In this document: positions 58,401 through 64,000 of the stretch, in pieces
Numbering within the stretch: position 1 is the first letter of the stretch
How the letters are laid out: the number at the start of each line of letters is the position of its first letter
Source: Volvox africanus
Lineage: Eukaryota > Chlorophyta > Chlorophyceae > Chlamydomonadales > Volvocaceae
Length of the DNA: 64,000 nucleotides
Direction of reading: 5' to 3'
NCBI GenBank assembly: GCA_030268105.1
Contig: BSDZ01000009.1
Location: 1,187,501-1,251,500, forward strand
Notes under the pieces: generated by a model
Told to the model about the DNA's origin: nothing
What the model saw: only the letters and a program-made list of their open reading frames with translations
Databases searched by the model: none
Program-made: the position numbers and the translations under genes

Positions 58401-61400
58401 GTAGCTGGTGGCCTGCGGTCAGGACGGCCCCGGGTGGGTGCGGGAGAAGTTACAGACAGAGAGAACTTTGACAAAATATTAAAAGGAATGAATAAATGCC
58501 CACCATCCATGATAATTGTCCGTGCATACATAGCAAGACCGCCGGCAGCCAAAGATGAAGCACATCTGTTCCGCCGTCCACAGCATGGCAGACGTCCATG
58601 CCTTACCATACCATGCCATTGGAGGTCTGGAGGTGTGCCGCTCGCAGCTATACAGACCGGATGACAGGACACCGTGTTGTTCGTCCTTTGATTCTCTCCC
58701 AGTCTCACTGGTCGCCGCTCAAACACAAACACCAGCTTTTCCTCAGCACTCGACTAACCTGGCTTTACCTTCGGCACTACCCTTCTCTCTCATCTCAAGT
58801 GCAGTATTTACAACTGCTTCTGATTGCTCTCAGTCAGTTCTTTCACTAAAGCTTGTCTTCATATCCCTGCAACGAATTCTCCTTCTGGCTCAGTTCCATA
58901 TCAGCTACGTTTTTATGCATACGTGCACGCACGCGTATAGCCGTACACATGCGAAGCAGTTGTAGGTATTGGCACTGACAGTCAATATGAACATCAGAGA
59001 ACACACCTGGCTGTAAGGGCCTATGCAGCTGGGTGCCCAGGAACTGATGCTCTGCACGTGAAGCACTCGCCGCGCGTGGCGAGTGACTGGGGAGGGCGGC
59101 GGGGGAGGGCAGGCGGCGGACAAGGACGAGCGCGGTGCAACGGCAGGTGGGGCCGCCCCGCGTGCCAGCAGAAACTCGCACATGACGGGACAGTCGTGGG
59201 GAAGACACACTTGCACACACGCCCGCGATGGCGGATCGCGGCTGGGGAAGTGCCTGCGAGGCCAGGGCGGGAGGGCAGCACGGCGCGCAGCAAACGGTAT
59301 CAAAGCCCGGCCGGCAGTTTGGACGAGAATGGCATGGAAAAGCATGGAACGAGGTGAAAACCTGGCTCAAGAAACCCCACGAGATATTGAACTACACGGT
59401 GCCAGAGTAGCTGTGGCAAGCCTACTCTAAAGAGTCCCAAACGCCTATCGGAAGAAAGGAGAATCTTGCCATCCTGCTGTGTCCCAGCGGGTTGAGGAAT
59501 CTCACCGAAAGAACAGCAGCGACACGACAATCCCCTCATTTTTTGGCTGGGAGAGGTGCGACAAGTGACAAGCAACCACCGACCATCATGTAATTTCAGA
59601 AGGTCACAAGTTCCATCTCGGACAGGCAGCTCTCCACACCAAGACCGGGAAGAAACCCAATCATCCACTATGGAGATTGCAAATGACCAGTGTATAGGTG
59701 GCCCACCGGCTATCCCGTTTTCTACCGCATATTTCTCGTTCAGAAAGTCCGATAGCGATGTTTAAACGTGTCCCATGTCTGTGGCCCATGTCCATGCACG
59801 CGTGTGTGTGTATGCGTACCAGTTTGAGCCGCTAAGCCCGTTATCTTCTAGGGGCAACCCTAGTATCATTTTCCAAGCAATTTTATCACACAAGTCGTTA
59901 AGGACAACCCAACAACAGCGACATAATGCAAGAATATCCCATCAGCGGTCCCATACCGGTCTGCTTTGGCCCTCGTATGCTGGCTGTGCGTATGAGGCAT
60001 AGGTGCAAGGCTCAATATCCCAAACTTTTGCTTGACCATCAACCCTGATAATCTTTTTAAAGATTCGTGTGTTTGAGGTGTTTGTTTAATTCCCTGTTTA
60101 TACTTATATCCATCACTCCCTCTTAAGCCCGTGGCATGCGACGGTAGTATTGGCTGAGTACTGACTTGCAGTAGACCCCATTGGCCGCCTGGAAGTGGCC
60201 CATGTTGGCGAGGAAGAGATGCACGAAGAGGCAGTGGTGCAGGTCCATGTTCTGAGAGGCCAGCTCTGTCGGGGACAGGAGAAGATAAATGAAATGATCT
60301 GAGCAGGAATAAGACGGCGAAGAGGCGGGAAAATAGGTCAAATAGGCCAGCGCTTCTTGAAATCTATGTCGCCTTGAATGGGCCGGTGCCCCCTCGTTGT
60401 TTACTGATGTAACCCCTTCCCAGGGAACTGACGTGCTTTTAAATAAAAAGTATCGGAGGCACATTACTTCGAAGGCCAATGTCACCTTCCTCCCCTCTCC
60501 CCTCCTTCGCGAGCAACGCAGGTGCACCAAGACCGGCAACACCGGCAAAAGCTTGTTTCCCGAGGAGTTTATGATCCAGTAATGCGCAAGAGGATCCCAA
60601 CTGTTAACATGCGCATCCTGAACCAACTCCCTCACCATGACCTCCTCCGCATCGTCCCCCCTTTCGTACCCCCTCTTTTGTCTGGCTTACCGGAAAAGCT
60701 AGATGTGCACCATTTGCTACACGACGGCTGTTGCACAACGGCTAGCTTTAAGTAGCTCTTCCAAAAAACCCGAAACACGCGGCGGCTCTCTCCCACGCCT
60801 GCACCTCTTCACCGTTCGTTTGGCTAATCCCGTCGAGACCGTGCAAGGTTTTCTGCATTCGGGGTCAGTCACTTATAGCCTGCTCCCATTTATAGCCCCT
60901 TACCAGGCCGATAAGGTGCAGCGCGGCATCGAGCACCGTGCAATTGCAGTGTCTGCCAATACCCACGCGGGTTAGGCTGCATGCAGCCTTCATTAGTCTT
61001 TGTCGTTCGTTTCCTAGCGGTCTGTTCCCTTTCTCCCTTTCCCCCAGCACCGCCGCACCCTGCTCCGCCGTCGCCAGCAACGCATGGAGAGCGGCCGTGG
61101 TGTCGCATTCGGTCAGGTCGGAGGGCAGCACCGACCTGGGTCGCACTGCCCTGCACAGTAGCTGCACGTAGTCGGGACCACTGCACATGGATACGTGGAC
61201 GTGGAAGGAAGATGGAGCTACTGGCTGCAACAACGAATCCACACCGCAGGCAGCGGCAGCGGTGCTGCCTCCGCTACCAACGGCGGCGGCGATGGAATTA
61301 CCGCCGGCGGCGCCGCCACCGCCGGGCGCAGTGGCAGTGGCAGACGCAGCCGCCAGTGACGGCAGCTGCGATGCGCTGCAGCGACTGGCTCGCGGCGCGG

Positions 61401-63411
61401 CGACGTAGTCCCCGGGCACAAGCCGCACATCCGACGGTAGTTCGCAGCCCTCCCAACCCGGCTTTGCCACTACCCGGAAGGCCTTGGGCACCAGGTGGGC
61501 CACGTCGCTGGTGCCATGCACGATCTGGATGGGTCGATGAGATTGTTGTTATGTACGACAGCACAGGTGTGTAAGAAAACTTGCGCGGGTTTGCTTGCAG
61601 AAAGGCAGGGTCCAGGGTGTGGCCGAGAAGTGAATGTGAGGGGGTTGAGCATGTTCTGATCAGTTCTCACAATTCAATCCCCCATGGTTGATAGCGCGTG
61701 ATAGCCATGTGCAGAAAGTAGCCTCCCACCTCGGACTCATCCAGCTCGATCCTCCCTCGAGTGAACACGGGGCAGTCCAGAGTCAGTGTTTCGTACTCGC
61801 CGCCCTCCCCGCACACGTTGCAACCGTAGGCGTCCGCCAGGGACAATAACGTGGGCTCCATGGCGGTGATTGTGCGACCCAGGTGCATACGTGGGTGCAA
61901 TCCTAGACAGGCAACCTGGAGCAAGGCAGAAGGGGTGGGGTGGCCGACAGCTCGGACAGGATGGGTGGCTGCGGGAATCGACAGTGGCAGCTGGCCGCCC
62001 CATTTAAGCCCTTAGCCCCCCAACACCAGCTTCTTGCAAAGCTAGCCAATAGGAGAGACTCGACGGATCCACGCCGCCAGCGGCTGTGTGTGAAGCGACG
62101 GCAGCGGTGCGTAGCAAAAGCCAAAAAAGAAGTTAAGGTCTGGAATCAACCAGCTCCACGATGGAATGCGAGTTAGACGGCTGAATAATGAACTTCCGCA
62201 GAACGGCGCTAAATGGGCATACGGCCGCCAGCATTCTATACCCTCGTCGGGCGTAACAACATCTGTAGGAACATCCGGAGTACAGGACTCAACACACTCG
62301 AAGGTACTCCTCCTCAGTGGTCTGTTCCACGCGCAGCTAGAGCTTGTCGAGCTGGTCACCGCCATTGAGACCGCTGCCAATCGCCTCACCTTAACCAGGA
62401 TCGCCTCCACGCCGCTCTCCACCATACCCCTGCAGCCAGTCATGGAAGGCGGACCGTTCCATTGTTGGGAAAACCAACACCCTCCTCCCTCCCCCAAAGC
62501 TACCGTGCAATCCACTGGCCCCAGGTGGAACAAGAGGATGCATAAGGCGGGGCTAGACTGGGGACTACCACTATTGTCGGCACCTAGGCATCCCCTATGG
62601 GCGGACACGGCTTTAGGCCAAACGACTTGAGCCTCATGGCATTGCTCTGGTGCTCTTACTGGGACCTAACATATCACCAGTTTCCAGGAGAGGAAACGAA
62701 AGGGGTATAGAAAGCGGATGGACCCAGTCATCGGAACCCATGGGCGGAGGGGATATGGGTGAATGGCTGTCACAGATGGGAGGGCGAACCTTAGCAACAG
62801 ACGCTGGGGTTGGTGCCAAAGGTACGCCAGAGACACGAGGTTGAGGCGGCTGCAGACGTTCTCCACGCGCAGGCGCTGGTAGTCCGATGCTATCGCACCC
62901 GACGCCACAGCTTGAATTCCAGGAACATTTTCTTTGACGTATGCGAGCAGGTGGTAAAGGTCTTCTACCTCGTCGCCCTCAGTTGGCGAGTAGCCGAGGT
63001 CTTGAACGCTGCTTGTACCTGATATACGCTTTCGGAAGAGCGGCAGGCCCATGCATGATGCGTAAGCCCCGATGAGCTGGTGTCCCACCTGTCGGGGAAG
63101 CCGGGATCTTTGATGAGGCGCGCGCGGGCTTTGCAATTGGGTTGGTCCCCGCACGAGAAACAGCGGGACCCGCTCAGACTTTGCATAAAATCAATTATGC
63201 ATATCGATGACATGCATGTGCCTTGGCCCCCACGCTACGCCAATGGCCGCAACCTGCCCACCGTTTGGAAGCAGAATGAGTCCAGCTCGTCGGAAGCCGA
63301 TTCCTCCGGCAGTAAGTTGGCAAGAGCAACAATATCATGACCATGCTGCTTACATAATTGCATAGAGTAACATGAATCCTTGCCACCTGATACGAGTGCA
63401 ACTACGCGCAT
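52584..63411 (-). CDS. DPH6: Diphthine-ammonia ligase fused to RidA-like domains
   Basis: DPH6 performs the last step of diphthamide synthesis on eEF2, using ATP and ammonium, in the cytosol. Exons (plus limits): 63,411-63,262, 63,088-62,790, 62,429-62,390, 61,915-61,730, 61,524-61,059, 60,265-60,166, 59,253-59,007, 58,412-58,320, 58,064-57,807, 57,380-57,000, 56,540-56,414, 56,156 to about 55,977, 55,447-52,584. All junctions are GT-AG and in phase; about 1,796 residues. ATP-PPase: MRVVALVSGGKDSCYSMQL, DELDSFCFQTVGH, GDEVEDLYHLLAYVKE, SDYQRLRVENVCSRL, LAYLW, CGEGGEYETLTLDCPVF. RidA-like 1: CLFVHLFLANMGHFQAAN. RidA-like 2: VLHVQSISSWAPSCIGPYSQ, GLVYLAGVIPLDPP. This matches the plant/fungal DPH6-RidA architecture. 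The final 2.9-kb exon holds roughly 600 Gln/His/Ser/Gly-rich residues before a conserved end (FRRAAASVLAAHGMD, WVPVQRVATNA). Start chosen at the family Met. Confidence 0.93.
53315..53342 (+). repeat. CCG trinucleotide run coding poly-Ala in DPH6
   Basis: GCC/CCG-type repeat in the last DPH6 exon. A second CCG run at 55,122-55,150 codes for poly-Gly on the minus strand. Confidence 0.8.
55478..55548 (+). repeat. GGAAGA-rich purine tract upstream of the last DPH6 acceptor
   Basis: On the minus (transcript) strand this is a CTTCCTCT-type pyrimidine tract ending about 30 bases before the acceptor at 55,448. Confidence 0.8.
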
Positions 63412-64000
63412 GGTACAGTCCTCCTCGCAGGCACTCCGGAAGAAGAATTATTAAGCCATGTTCTTCAGCATCGATGCCTCAACAAACACATTTTAGTTGG
63501 GCGCTTACGCGCTGCGTAGCGCAGGCGCGAAGGTAATCGTTCGAATATGTGAACGAGGTAACTGCGTCAGGGGAAGGAAACTTACGAAATACTCACTGTT
63601 CCTGAAGTCAACGCTCTGGTACAAAGCCGTGTGCGTGCATTGCATATGCAGTGCCATTTTTGTCAACGGCCCATGCACGTACCCAGCTAGGTCTCCCGGT
63701 CAAGTGTCGGCCTCTACGTGGGACTATACGACACGTGGGATCCCACGTATCATGGGCGTCACAAACTAATATGATCTTACCAGAAGGCACAAACCTGAAC
63801 TCACAAAAATTTCGGTGTACCATTACACGCAGGACACCATTATACGTTGGACACTATGTAGAGCGACGCAAAGCCACCAAAGTTACCGCGAGTCATATTG
63901 TGTCCTTCCTCGCCTGCTCCATAGCGCAGCAATCTGGCTTATGCTCTGTTATACCGATAATGAATATAGGATTTTTGAAGTGCATCCAAAGATGTAGTGA
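63412..64000. other. DPH6 upstream region
   Basis: This should carry the DPH6 promoter and 5' UTR. Small open frames on both strands show no motif. No other feature was recognised up to the window end. Confidence 0.4.

Noticed and set aside
1..64000. Search for CRISPR arrays, operons, phage or toxin-antitoxin modules
   Set aside because: The window is intron-rich eukaryotic nuclear DNA; tandem repeats lack spacer-repeat structure.

Overview
The window is nuclear DNA of a green alga, most likely a volvocine (Chlamydomonas/Volvox-type) species. The reasons are GC-rich exons with strong GC3 preference, many short introns with GTGAGT/GTGCGT-type donors, long Ala/Gly/Gln/Ser low-complexity inserts inside conserved proteins, abundant TG/CA and polypurine microsatellites, TGTAA polyadenylation-like signals, and remnants of Ty3/gypsy and L1-type retroelements. 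No bacterial, organellar or viral replicon features were seen. Species assignment is inference.

Layout: (1) about 150-3303 (+), 3' part of an unrecognised Gln/Ala/Ser-rich protein. (2) 3985-10964 (+), complete 12-exon gene for anaphase-promoting complex subunit 5 (APC5). (3) 11,240-15,600, a graveyard of retroelements: a Ty3/gypsy RT-RNase H remnant with an inverted duplicate of its YLDD core, and L1-type RT remnants on the minus strand. (4) 16,273 to about 19,728 (+), a class-IV PLP aminotransferase-like gene. (5) 42,282-21,400 (-), a 21-kb gene of about 41 exons for ASCC3, the tandem Ski2-like helicase of the ASC-1/RQT complex. (6) 43,061-49,675 (+), an 11-exon CofD/YvcK (UPF0052)-family gene transcribed divergently from ASCC3. 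(7) 63,411-52,584 (-), a 13-exon DPH6-type diphthine-ammonia ligase fused to RidA-like domains and carrying a very long low-complexity insert.

The exon models for APC5, the YvcK-like gene and DPH6 were built by matching translated exons to remembered family patterns, then checking GT..AG sites and reading phase; phases close throughout except where stated. Functionally the genes are housekeeping: cell-cycle ubiquitination (APC5), ribosome-collision or alkylation-repair helicase (ASCC3), eEF2 diphthamide synthesis (DPH6), amino-acid or pterin-type PLP chemistry, and a sugar-nucleotide/phospholactate-like enzyme. They are not an operon.

The most interesting signals are structural. Introns of ASCC3 and of the YvcK-like gene carry a shared dispersed repeat, including two nearly identical inverted copies 18 kb apart. 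Several introns contain large pyrimidine tandem repeats (up to about 356 bp of TCCC) placed just upstream of splice acceptors. An 18-bp minisatellite is in frame with an ASCC3 exon. The DPH6 protein is predicted at about 1,800 residues, far above the family norm. I did not find a convincing novel multi-gene system.
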